From Cupriavidus sp. (lineage in GTDB: Bacteria; Pseudomonadota; Gammaproteobacteria; Burkholderiales; Burkholderiaceae), in assembly GCA_031180665.1 (NCBI GenBank), contig JAPSLP010000032.1:1-61666 (forward strand): 61,666 bases of DNA. Direction: 5' to 3'. Below, one piece after another: positions 1 through 9,490 of the stretch. Both the position numbers and the translations under genes were made by a program. Positions within the stretch are counted from its first letter, which is position 1; every line of letters begins with the position of its first letter. The notes beneath the pieces are model-generated. The model saw only the letters and a list, made by a program, of their open reading frames with translations. It had not been told where the DNA came from and did no database searches.

Positions 1-107
1 AGGGCGCCACCCAGTGCGTTATTCATGTCGCTCGCGAATGCAGGCAGCGTCGTCGATGCCGCCAGGGCGAGGGCCACGGTCATATTGCGAACGAGTCGGC
101 GAGACAT
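1..107 (-). CDS. Secreted or membrane protein, 5' end only
   Basis: Only the first 35 or so codons lie in the window. They begin MSRRLVRNM and run through a hydrophobic alanine/leucine core to a typical signal-peptidase site (LPAFA/SDM), so this is an exported protein. After the cleavage site comes NNALGGAL, which would fit the start of a glycine-zipper protein, but too little remains to say. The start is supported by a GAGGAA ribosome-binding site about 7 bases upstream. It is the next minus-strand gene after ybdD, separated from it by a hairpin terminator. Identity beyond 'exported' is open. Confidence 0.65.
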   Translation of the reverse strand, partial: MSRRLVRNMTVALALAASTTLPAFASDMNNALGGA

Positions 108-210
108 AGTGTTTTTCCTCTGGTTGCCAAACTGTGATGCAAGTGTAGATTTTGGGCACGGACATTGCTGTAACTGCCTGTAAGCCTTTATTAATGCTGC
201 AGAAACGCAA

Positions 211-236
211 CAAAGGCTGCCCGTGGGCAGCCTTTG
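211..236 (-). terminator. Rho-independent terminator after ybdD
   Basis: A perfect 11-bp inverted repeat (CAAAGGCTGCC, loop CGTG, GGCAGCCTTTG). Read on the minus strand it is followed by TTGCGTTTCT, a moderate T-rich tail, so it most likely ends the cstA-ybdD transcript 100 bases after the ybdD stop. Confidence 0.8.
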
Positions 237-335
237 ATACGTTGACAGCTTGTCGTCTTCCTCAGCGCGGGAACCCTGCGGCTTCGTCTAGTCAACGACA
301 CCGGATTCCCGCCCGTCGGCGAGCGACCTGGCCGA

Positions 336-530
336 TCAGCAGCACTTGCCCTGCCCGCCGCCGTAACGCGCCTCCTGCCGCTCGCGGAAGAACTCCTCGT
401 AGCTCATCGGCTCCCGGTCCGGGTGCGTGCTTTCCATATGCGCCACATAGGTCTGGTAGTCGGGCAGCCCGACCATCAGCCGCAGCGACTGGCCCAGGTA
501 GCGGCCCATCTTGTTCAGCGGATCGAGCAT
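336..530 (-). CDS. ybdD: YbdD/YjiX family small protein
   Basis: A 64-residue protein of the YbdD/YjiX family, which in proteobacteria almost always follows a CstA-family transporter gene. The core GLPDYQTYVAHMESTHPDRE and the MSYEEFFRERQEARYGG stretch are the family signature, and the C-terminus ends in two cysteines as is common. No membrane segment is present, so it is cytoplasmic, possibly peripheral to the transporter; its biochemical role is not settled. It starts 45 bases after the cstA stop with a good GAGGAAGG ribosome-binding site, so the two are co-transcribed. Confidence 0.9.
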   Translation of the reverse strand: MLDPLNKMGRYLGQSLRLMVGLPDYQTYVAHMESTHPDREPMSYEEFFRERQEARYGGGQGKCC

Positions 531-575
531 GGCGTTCCTTCCTCTCGCGTGGGGTTTGACGTGACGGCGTCGGGC

Positions 576-2648
576 TCAGCGCTGCGCCGAGGCGGCCGCC
601 GGCAGGGGCTCGAACGGCGTCTCATGCGCGGTCGGCCGTGCCTGGGCGCCGGCGCGCAGGCCGGTACGCAGGCCGTAATAGACGATCGAGAGCACCACCG
701 CCATGAACAGCGCGCACAGGCCCGCGTCCAGGTAGTCGTTGAACACGATGCGGTGCATCTGCTCCATCGTCTTGGCCGGCGCCAGCACGGTGCCCTGGGC
801 GATCGCGTCGCTGAACTTGCCGGCGTGCGACAGGAAGCCGATCTTCGGGTCGGCATGGAACAGCTTCTGCCAGCCCGCGGTCAGCGTGCAGATCAGCAGC
901 CAGACGGTCGGCAGCAGCGTGACCCACGCATAGCGGCCGCGCTTCATCTTGACCAGCACGCAGGTGCCCAGCACCAGCGCCACAGCGGCCAGCATCTGGT
1001 TCGAGATGCCGAACAGCGGCCACAGCGTATTGATGCCGCCCAGCGGATCGACCACGCCCTGGTACAGGAAGTAGCCCCAGGCGCCAACGCACAGCGCCGT
1101 CGCGATCAGGTTGGCCGGCAGCGAGTCGGTACGGCGCATCGACGGCACGAAGCTGCCCAGCAGGTCCTGCAGCATGAAGCGGCCGGCACGGGTGCCCGCG
1201 TCGACGGCGGTCAGGATGAACAGCGCCTCGAACAGGATCGCGAAGTGGTACCAGAACGCCATCATGGCCTGGCCGCCGACCACCTGGTGCAGGATGTGGG
1301 CGATGCCCACCGCCAGCGTCGGGGCGCCGCCGGCGCGCGAGATGATGGTGTTCTCGCCGACGTCCTTGGCAGTCTGCACCAGCACGTCGGGCGTGATCAC
1401 GAAGCCCCAGTTGGACACGGCCTGCGCCACCGCCTCCGGCGTGGTGCCGATGGCCGCGGCCGGGCTGTTCATCGCGAAGTAGACGCCCGGCTCGATCACC
1501 GAGGCCGCCACCAGCGCCATGATCGCAACGAAGGACTCGGCCAGCATCGCGCCGTAGCCGATGAAGCGCGCATGGGTTTCGTTCTCCAGCAGCTTGGGCG
1601 TGGTGCCCGACGAGATCAGCGCGTGGAAGCCCGACACCGCGCCGCAGGCGATGGTGATGAACAGGAACGGGAACAGGTTGCCCGACCAGACCGGACCGCC
1701 GCCTTCGGCGAACTGCGTGAAGGCCGGCATCTTCAGTTCCGGCGCGACGATCAGGATGCCGACCGCCAGCGCGATGATGGTGCCGATCTTCAGGAAGGTC
1801 GACAGGTAGTCGCGCGGGGCCAGCAGCAGCCACACCGGCAGCACCGCGGCAACGAAGCCGTAGCCGATCAGCATCCAGGTCAGCGCCTTGCCGTCGAAGG
1901 TGAACAGCGGCGCCAGCGTGGCGCTCTCGTGCACGTACTGGCCGCCGACGATGGCCAGCATCAGCAGCACGAAGCCGATCACCGACACCTCGCCGATGCG
2001 GCCCGGGCGGATGTAGCGCGTGTAGATGCCCATGAACAGCGCGATCGGGATCGTCACGGCCACCGTGAACGTCCCCCACGGCGAGTCGGCCAGCGCCTTG
2101 ACCACGATCAGCGCCAGCACGGCCAGGATGATGATCATGATCATGAAGCAGCCGAACAGCGCGATCATGCCGGGCACCGTACCCATTTCGGCCTTGACGA
2201 GGTCGCCCAGCGAGCGGCCGTCGCGGCGGGTCGAGATGAACAGCACCATGAAGTCCTGCACCGCGCCGGCGAACACCACGCCGGCCAGGATCCACAGCAT
2301 GCCGGGCATATAGCCCATCTGCGCGGCGAGCACCGGTCCGACCAGCGGTCCGGCGCCGGCGATCGCGGCGAAGTGGTGGCCGAACAGCACCGCCTTGTTG
2401 GTCGGCACGTAGTCGAGGCCGTCGTTATGGCGCCAGGCCGGCGTCATCCGTTTGGGGTCCAGCTGCATCACCTTGTCGGCGATGAAGCGGCTGTAGTAGC
2501 GGTAAGCAATCAGATAGATGCAGATCGCGGCGACCACGATCCACAAGGCACTGACGGCTTCGCCGCGCGACAGTGCAACGGTGGCGAAGGCAAACGCGCC
2601 GAGCACGGCGACGGCCAGCCACATCAGGTGTTGCCCGATGCGATTCAT
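576..2648 (-). CDS. cstA: CstA-family carbon starvation / pyruvate-peptide transporter
   Basis: A 690-residue polytopic inner-membrane protein of the CstA family. E. coli members (CstA, BtsT) take up pyruvate and are linked to peptide use during carbon limitation. The sequence starts MNRIGQHLMWLAV and shows the family landmarks: YVPTNKAVLFGHHFAAIAGAGPLVGPVLAAQ near residue 80, many further hydrophobic segments, and the conserved middle EGGGPVWSGNLFPFLFITIACGAVSGFHALISSGTTPK (quoted here as a region; key residues are the GCGAVSGFH core). I chose the ATG at 2648 rather than the longer frame because GGAG sits ahead of it and the family starts here. It is divergent from a two-component system that probably controls it. 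Confidence 0.95.
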   Translation of the reverse strand: MNRIGQHLMWLAVAVLGAFAFATVALSRGEAVSALWIVVAAICIYLIAYRYYSRFIADKVMQLDPKRMTPAWRHNDGLDYVPTNKAVLFGHHFAAIAGAGPLVGPVLAAQMGYMPGMLWILAGVVFAGAVQDFMVLFISTRRDGRSLGDLVKAEMGTVPGMIALFGCFMIMIIILAVLALIVVKALADSPWGTFTVAVTIPIALFMGIYTRYIRPGRIGEVSVIGFVLLMLAIVGGQYVHESATLAPLFTFDGKALTWMLIGYGFVAAVLPVWLLLAPRDYLSTFLKIGTIIALAVGILIVAPELKMPAFTQFAEGGGPVWSGNLFPFLFITIACGAVSGFHALISSGTTPKLLENETHARFIGYGAMLAESFVAIMALVAASVIEPGVYFAMNSPAAAIGTTPEAVAQAVSNWGFVITPDVLVQTAKDVGENTIISRAGGAPTLAVGIAHILHQVVGGQAMMAFWYHFAILFEALFILTAVDAGTRAGRFMLQDLLGSFVPSMRRTDSLPANLIATALCVGAWGYFLYQGVVDPLGGINTLWPLFGISNQMLAAVALVLGTCVLVKMKRGRYAWVTLLPTVWLLICTLTAGWQKLFHADPKIGFLSHAGKFSDAIAQGTVLAPAKTMEQMHRIVFNDYLDAGLCALFMAVVLSIVYYGLRTGLRAGAQARPTAHETPFEPLPAAASAQR

Positions 2649-2778
2649 AGTGAGGGTCTCCTCAGACCACGTGGAACAAAGCCCGCGGGGGGACAAGGGC
2701 CGGTGGACCGACGGCGCGCAAGGTGGCACGCGCGCCGTCGGGCGGCGAATGGCGGGGGATCGGGGGCAAGCTGTCTCC

Positions 2779-2826
2779 AGATTTCAGCGCAGACGTCAGC
2801 GCAGACGTCAGCGCAGATTTCAGCGG
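2779..2826. repeat. 12-bp tandem repeat, 4 units
   Basis: Four contiguous 12-bp units. The outer two read AGATTTCAGCGC/G and the inner two AGACGTCAGCGC, so the variants are arranged symmetrically. It lies about 130 bases upstream of the cstA start. Confidence 0.85.
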
Positions 2827-2992
2827 CGCCCGGTCCCTCGACTTACGGTCCGGATCTTGTCTGGCAGGCGGGGCGATACGCCGGTGCGGGGCACTGGCGC
2901 ATCCCGTTGCGAACGACGTCGCGCCTGGCCTGGCGGCCGGTCGCGCGTCGGCGTGTAGTATTGACACCCGCCAATCGAGGCACAAGCGCGTA

Positions 2993-3023
2993 ACTACGCA
3001 GCGATCCTGCGTAGTACTACGCA
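2993..3023. promoter_or_regulatory. Repeated ACTACGCA element, likely regulator binding site
   Basis: ACTACGCAG, five bases, CTGCGTAGT forms a perfect 9-bp inverted repeat (2993-3015), followed at once by a third copy ACTACGCA (3016-3023). Inverted plus direct heptamer-like words next to a NarL-type two-component system suggest the binding site of the response regulator at 4529-5203; that link is inference. Confidence 0.5.
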
Positions 3024-3074
3024 ACGGGACGGTGAGACGCCGCTTCCCAGGCATCCGTGTTTACCCTGGTCACG

Positions 3075-4532
3075 ATGAAACTCCGCCAGAAGATTCTGCT
3101 GCTCGCGGTCGCGCCGCTGGCGATCGCCATGCTTGGCATCGCGCTGGCCGTGCACTATCAGGCCACCGCGCTGGTCCGCCACGAGCGGGCGCTGGTCGAG
3201 GCCGCCTATCTGCAGAGCAAGGAAACCGAGCTGCGCCACTACGTGCAGCTGGCGCAGAGCGCCATCGCGCCGCTGGTCAAGTCCGGCCGCAGCGACGAGG
3301 CCACGCGGCAGGCCGCGATGCAGGCGCTGGCGGGGCTGGATTACGGCCCGGACGGCTACTTCTTCCTGTACGACCTGAACGGCCGCAACCTGATGCACCC
3401 GCGCCAACCCGACCTGATCGGCCGGGACCTGTGGGACCTGCGCGATCCCGAGGGCGCGCTGCCGATCCAGCAGCTGATCGCGGCGGCGCGCGCGGGCGGC
3501 GGCGCGGTGCGCTATCGCTGGGAGAAGCCGTCGACGCGGCAGATGGCGCCCAAGCTCGGCTATGTGGTGGCGGTGCCGGAATGGGGATGGATGCTCGGCA
3601 CCGGCATCTACCTGGATGACGTCGAACGCACGCTGCGCGAGCTGGACAAACGCGCCGAGACCGATATCCGGGCCACGCTGGCGTGGATCGGCGCGATCGC
3701 CGCGATCAGCATCCTGCTGGTCGGCGCGGGCGGACTGGCGCTGAACATCAGCGAACATCGCGAGGCCGACGCCAAGCTGCGCCAGCTGGCGCAGCGCGTG
3801 GTCCGTTCGCAGGAGGACGAACGGGCGCGGCTCTCGCGCGAGCTGCATGACGGCGTCAGCCAGCTGCTGGTGTCGGTCAAGCTGGTGCTCGAGACCGCGC
3901 TGAACCGGCTCGCGCAGGCGCCGACCGACGGCGGCGCGGTGGCGCCGGTGCTCGGCATGGCGCTGAACCGGCTGGAGACGGTGTTCAACGAGGTGCGGCG
4001 CGTCGCCCGCAATCTGCGCCCCGCCCTGCTCGACGATTTGGGCCTGCAGGCCGCGCTGCAGCACCTGGCGCGTGAGATGCAGGGCGCGAGCGGACTGAAG
4101 ATCGATATCGACTGCCACGGCGTGCCGCGCCCGCTGTCGGACGAGGCGGCCACCGCGCTGTACCGGATCGCGCAGGAGGCGCTGACCAATGTCGAGCGCC
4201 ACGCCAATGCGCGGCGGGTCGAGCTGACGCTCTCGTATGCCGAGTCGGGCGTCGCGCTGGTGGTGCAGGACGACGGCAGCGGCTTCGATCTGGAGCGCGT
4301 GCAGCGCGACCCGCGCGGCGGCATCGGACTGCGCAATCTGCGCGAGCGCATCGCCAGCCTGGGCGGCGAATTCGATATCCAATCCGCACCGGGCGGCACG
4401 CGACTGCGCGCGTATCTGCCGGCCTCGGCGTTCGTGCCCGATGCGGCGGCTACGTCCGGTACGCCGGCTCTGCCCCCGGCCGCGGCCACGCCGGCGGACA
4501 CCTCCAACCCTTCCCGCTCGTTGCTGTCATGA
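3075..4532 (+). CDS. NarL-type sensor histidine kinase with single Cache domain
   Basis: A 485-residue membrane sensor kinase. TM1 is at about residues 8-28, an extracytoplasmic single-Cache domain follows (about 30-195, with the DGYFFLYDLNG and EWGWMLGTGIYLDDV signatures), then TM2 near 202-224. The cytoplasmic part has a HisKA_3 dimerisation helix with the phosphoacceptor His258 in RELHDGVSQ and an HATPase domain with NVERHANA, QDDGSGFD and GGIGLRNLRERI. Cache domains of this type bind small carboxylates. The start is uncertain: a GTG lies in frame at 3057, and neither has a clear ribosome-binding site. Its stop overlaps the start of the regulator gene (ATGA). Control of cstA is likely from position and family habits. 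Confidence 0.9.
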   Translation: MKLRQKILLLAVAPLAIAMLGIALAVHYQATALVRHERALVEAAYLQSKETELRHYVQLAQSAIAPLVKSGRSDEATRQAAMQALAGLDYGPDGYFFLYDLNGRNLMHPRQPDLIGRDLWDLRDPEGALPIQQLIAAARAGGGAVRYRWEKPSTRQMAPKLGYVVAVPEWGWMLGTGIYLDDVERTLRELDKRAETDIRATLAWIGAIAAISILLVGAGGLALNISEHREADAKLRQLAQRVVRSQEDERARLSRELHDGVSQLLVSVKLVLETALNRLAQAPTDGGAVAPVLGMALNRLETVFNEVRRVARNLRPALLDDLGLQAALQHLAREMQGASGLKIDIDCHGVPRPLSDEAATALYRIAQEALTNVERHANARRVELTLSYAESGVALVVQDDGSGFDLERVQRDPRGGIGLRNLRERIASLGGEFDIQSAPGGTRLRAYLPASAFVPDAAATSGTPALPPAAATPADTSNPSRSLLS

Positions 4533-5203
4533 CCCTGTTTTCCGAAGCGCCCCGGGCGGCGCGCGTGCTGCTGGTCGACGACCACACGCTGGTGCGCGAC
4601 GGCATGCGCATGCATCTGGCCCTGCAGCCCGGTCTGACCGTGGTGGGCGAGGCCGACGACGGCGAAGCGGCGCTGGCCTGGCTGGCCCGCCGCGAGCCCG
4701 AGGCGCTGCCGGATCTGTTGATCACCGACATCGGCATGCGCGGCATGGGCGGCATCGCGCTGGCCGACGCGCTGCACCAGCGCCATCCCGAGATCGCGGT
4801 GCTGATGCTGTCGATGCACGACAACCTCGAATACGTGCGCCAGGCGATGCGCGCCGGCGCGCGCGGCTATGTGCTCAAGGACGCCCCGGCCGACGAACTG
4901 CTGGCCGCGATCGACGCGGTGCTGGCCGGCCGCGTGTTCTACAGCGCCCGCATCGCGCGGCGCATGATCGAGGAAGGCCCGGCCGCCCATCCCCTCGATG
5001 CGCTGACCCCGCGCGAACGCGACATCCTGAACGGCATCGGCCGGGGCCTGGCCAACAAGGAAATCGCCGCGTCCCTCGGCGTGTCGGTCCGCACGGTGGA
5101 GACGCATCGGCTGAACCTCAAACGCAAGCTCGGCATCGAGGGGCGGGCGGGGTTGGTCAAGTATGCGGTGGAGCAGTTGGGGGGCGACGCGAACAGCGGG
5201 TGA
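4529..5203 (+). CDS. NarL/FixJ family response regulator
   Basis: A 224-residue regulator. The N-terminal receiver domain has the acidic pair VDDH (17-18), phosphoacceptor Asp67 in LLITDIGM and the conserved lysine in YVLKDAPADEL. The C-terminal LuxR-type helix-turn-helix runs LTPRERDILNGIGRG through GVSVRTVETHRLNLKRKLG. It overlaps the kinase stop by four bases, so the two are translationally coupled. The repeated ACTACGCA words upstream of the kinase are candidate targets. Confidence 0.93.
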   Translation: MTLFSEAPRAARVLLVDDHTLVRDGMRMHLALQPGLTVVGEADDGEAALAWLARREPEALPDLLITDIGMRGMGGIALADALHQRHPEIAVLMLSMHDNLEYVRQAMRAGARGYVLKDAPADELLAAIDAVLAGRVFYSARIARRMIEEGPAAHPLDALTPRERDILNGIGRGLANKEIAASLGVSVRTVETHRLNLKRKLGIEGRAGLVKYAVEQLGGDANSG

Positions 5204-5311
5204 GATTCCGCTGGATCCCGCAACGTTAAATGCCCGATCCGGTTGTCGATAGCTGCCGGCTGATGTTGCGTCACACGATGGCCTGTTTCCATATCCGAAG
5301 AGGCATCGAAC

Positions 5312-5536
5312 ATGGCATCCGACCGTACGAAGCACGCCCGCCGCGACGATGAAGAGGAACCGCTGACCTTGCCGTCGGCAATGCGCCGGCGGTTCCATGA
5401 GGAAGCGCGACAGCGATACGCCAATGTGCTGGCTGGCGGGACTGCGATCGACTGGGCCAGCATGCGGCGCTATATGGGACAGCGGATGGCTGGGCTCCCC
5501 GCGGAACGCCCGATTGCGAGGCGGTTCTGGCGCTGA
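5312..5536 (+). CDS. Conserved-looking small protein of unknown function
   Basis: A 74-residue basic protein, MASDRTKHARRDDEEEP at the N-terminus and AERPIARRFWR at the end. It has no signal peptide or membrane segment; the middle (MRRRFHEEARQRYANVLAGG) should be helical. An AAGAGG ribosome-binding site lies upstream, and a strong hairpin terminator follows 50 bases after the stop. I do not recognise a family with certainty; the general look, a short basic protein ending in a tryptophan-arginine tail, resembles small antitoxin-like or stability proteins, but no toxin partner is next to it. It is counted as a gene on its ribosome-binding site, its own terminator and clean spacing. Confidence 0.55.
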   Translation: MASDRTKHARRDDEEEPLTLPSAMRRRFHEEARQRYANVLAGGTAIDWASMRRYMGQRMAGLPAERPIARRFWR

Positions 5537-5581
5537 GTTCATCGCGTTCAGCCCCGCCTTGTAGCGACAATACGCGGAACG

Positions 5582-5620
5582 AAAAAAAGCCCTCGCGAAC
5601 CGAATCGCGAGGGCTTCCTT
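5582..5620. terminator. Bidirectional hairpin terminator
   Basis: A perfect 12-bp stem, AAGCCCTCGCGA (5587-5598) with TCGCGAGGGCTT (5605-5616) and a 6-base loop. A run of seven A at 5582-5588 gives a strong T-tract for the minus-strand pckG transcript; the CTTCCTTCTT on the plus side also suits the small gene at 5312. Confidence 0.9.
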
Positions 5621-5669
5621 CTTGCCGATGCGCTCGCCGAAGGCAGGCGCACCGTCAGGCACTACCGCA

Positions 5670-7526
<1,857 letters not shown>

Positions 7527-8226
7527 GGTGGTACTCCAAAGCAAAAAAGAAATCTTTGGCAAAGCCTGGCCCGGGGCCGCGCTGTGAATATCGCCAAACA
7601 GCCGGGTAAAACGCGGAGTCGACGAGAGCGCCTGCCATGGCCGCATGCTTGAGGGACCACTTCTTGTGAAAGCGGTTCCGCATGTGGGGCGGGCGTTTCG
7701 CCCGCATGGCGGCCGCATGGTGGTCGGTCCTCGACCACGCTCGCCCGGGATCGTCACATCCCGTTACAAGTCCGGCGCGATCCAGTCGGGAATCGATCGC
7801 GGGGGGCCTTGCGGCTGCGCTACAGTGGCGGTTTTCCCGCGGACATGTCGCGGCGGGTGCCAGCCAAGCTTTGTCCGGCGACAACCTGGCTGCGGGAGCG
7901 TAGCTCGACCGACAATCCCGGACGTCACCGAAGGCGGCAAGGATACCACCGCTGTCGTCCTCCGTTTTTTGCTCTGCAGCAAGCGAATGGCGCGAAAATC
8001 GGTCGGAACGCCGTGTCGCCATGGCTTGTCGCAGCACTTTGGTGGCCCACCTTACTGGCCGCCGGCACGCCGGTCTGTGGGCACGCGTACCAACCGGGTT
8101 GCGGCGTCAATGCACTGCAATCGATCATCGAGCCGCTCACCGTAGTGCAGCGAACCGCCTCACCGAATCGCCTCACCGAACCGCCTCACCGAATCGCCTC
8201 ACCGAACCGCCTCACCCAATCCGACG
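7527..8226. other. Long gene-free region upstream of pckG and the dehydrogenase
   Basis: About 700 bases with no frame that reads like a protein. It must hold the divergent promoters of pckG and the gene at 8227. Visible items are a short GC hairpin (7689-7705), a possible plus-strand -10 TACAGT at 7821 and the 13-bp repeat array at 8151-8215. Nothing else is recognised. Confidence 0.6.
8151..8215. repeat. 13-bp tandem repeat abutting a start codon, 5 units
   Basis: Five exact-length units CGAAYCGCCTCAC, alternating C and T at the variable base (C,T,C,T,C), so the higher-order unit is 26 bp. The array ends 11 bases before the ATG at 8227, occupying the place where a ribosome-binding site would be expected. 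Confidence 0.9.
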
Positions 8227-9249
8227 ATGAAAATTGCCGTACTCGACGACTACCAGGATGCCGTGCGCAAGCTGGCCTGTTTCCAGCTGCTGCAGGGCCA
8301 TGACGTCAAGGTGTTCAACAACACCGTCAAGGGCGTGGGCCAATTGGCGGCACGCCTGTCCGATGTCGAAGCCGTGGTGCTGATCCGCGAGCGCACCCGC
8401 ATCACGCGCCAGCTGCTGGAGAAGCTGCCCAAGCTCAAGATCATCAGCCAGACCGGCCGGGTCGGCGGCGTGGGCAGCCATATCGACGTGGACGCCTGCA
8501 CCGACCGCGGCGTGGTGGTGCTCGAAGGCGTCGGCTCGCCGGTGGCGCCGGCCGAGCTGACCTGGGCGCTGATCATGGCGGCGCAGCGGCGGATCCCGCA
8601 GTACGTCGCCAGCCTCAAGCACGGGGCCTGGCAGCAGTCGGGTTTGAAATCGACCACGATGCCGCCCAATTTCGGCCTGGGCCAGGTGCTCAAGGGCCAG
8701 ACCCTGGGCATCTGGGGCTATGGCAAGATCGGCCGGCTGCTGGCCGGGTATGGCCGCGCCTTCGGCATGAAGGTACTGGTCTGGGGCCGCGAGGCCTCGC
8801 AGCAGGGCGCGCGCGAGGACGGCTTCGAGGTCGCCGGATCGAAGGAGCAGCTCTTCGCCGACAGCGACGTGCTGTCGCTGCATCTGCGCCTGAACGAGGA
8901 GACGCGCCACATCGTCAAGCTCGCCGACCTGACCTCGATGAAGCCGACCGCGCTGTTCGTCAACACCAGCCGCGCCGAGCTGCTGGAGGAAAACGCGCTG
9001 GTGGCCGCGCTGAACCGCGGGCGTCCCGGCATGGCGGCCGTCGACGTGTTCGAGTCCGAGCCGATTCTGCAGGGTCACGCGCTGCTGCGCATGGAAAACT
9101 GCATCTGCACGCCGCATCTGGGCTACGTCGAGCGGGAGAGCTACGAGCTGTATTTCCGCACCGCCTTCCAGAACATCCTGGACGTGCTGGCCGGCGAGCA
9201 CGGCAGCGTGGTCAACCCCAAGGCGCTGACGCCGGCGCTGGCGCGCTAG
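8227..9249 (+). CDS. D-2-hydroxyacid dehydrogenase family protein
   Basis: A 340-residue cytosolic NAD(P)-dependent oxidoreductase of the D-isomer-specific 2-hydroxyacid dehydrogenase family (SerA/GhrA relatives). The Rossmann motif is LGIWGYGKIGRLLAGY, and the catalytic set is present: Arg in NTSRAELLEE, Glu in DVFESEP and His in CTPHLGYVERE. The substrate cannot be told from sequence; phosphoglycerate is unlikely because there is no regulatory C-terminal domain. The ATG at 8227 opens the family-typical MKIAVLDDYQD. No Shine-Dalgarno motif is visible because a 13-bp repeat array fills the leader, which is unusual. Confidence 0.9.
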   Translation: MKIAVLDDYQDAVRKLACFQLLQGHDVKVFNNTVKGVGQLAARLSDVEAVVLIRERTRITRQLLEKLPKLKIISQTGRVGGVGSHIDVDACTDRGVVVLEGVGSPVAPAELTWALIMAAQRRIPQYVASLKHGAWQQSGLKSTTMPPNFGLGQVLKGQTLGIWGYGKIGRLLAGYGRAFGMKVLVWGREASQQGAREDGFEVAGSKEQLFADSDVLSLHLRLNEETRHIVKLADLTSMKPTALFVNTSRAELLEENALVAALNRGRPGMAAVDVFESEPILQGHALLRMENCICTPHLGYVERESYELYFRTAFQNILDVLAGEHGSVVNPKALTPALAR

Positions 9250-9345
9250 CACTCTGCTCGGCGCGCGCCGGTCGCAGCGGTTGCCGCAGCGCCGCGCGCT
9301 GGCACACCCGTCCCGCGGCGTCCGACCCGATCGGCGCAAAACCGC

Positions 9346-9351
9346 TACACT
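9346..9351 (+). promoter_or_regulatory. Possible -10 box for the MFS gene
   Basis: CGCTACACTGCCGG resembles the GCTAnACTG pattern often seen at -10 in this group; no good -35 is visible 16-18 bases upstream. Confidence 0.3.
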
Positions 9352-9490
9352 GCCGGGATTCGCGCGCGGCAAGGCGGCCAGGACGGCCGGCCCGGATTCA
9401 AGACCGCCATCCGCGCGCCCTCCCCGCCTCGGCGTGGTCCCGGCAAGCTCGCGCGGGGCCGGCTCCGGCGGCTTGCTCCCCATCTCCATC

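Larger units (their letters stand above)
2649..3074. other. Divergent control region between cstA and the sensor kinase
   Basis: This 426-base gap carries no convincing gene. It holds a 12-bp tandem array at 2779-2826, a TTGACA hexamer at 2961-2966 without an obvious partner -10, and the repeated word ACTACGCA with an inverted copy at 2993-3023. It should contain both promoters and regulator binding sites. Confidence 0.6.

Noticed and set aside
423..2993. Very long open frame (856 codons) on the plus strand opposite cstA
   Set aside because: It is the antisense of cstA, rich in Arg, His, Gln and Asp as expected for the reverse of GC-rich membrane-protein codons, and has no domain or ribosome-binding site.
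7645..8145. A 166-codon frame in the pckG upstream gap
   Set aside because: Cys/Arg/Pro/Ser-rich, no ribosome-binding site, no domain, no coding-like third-position bias.
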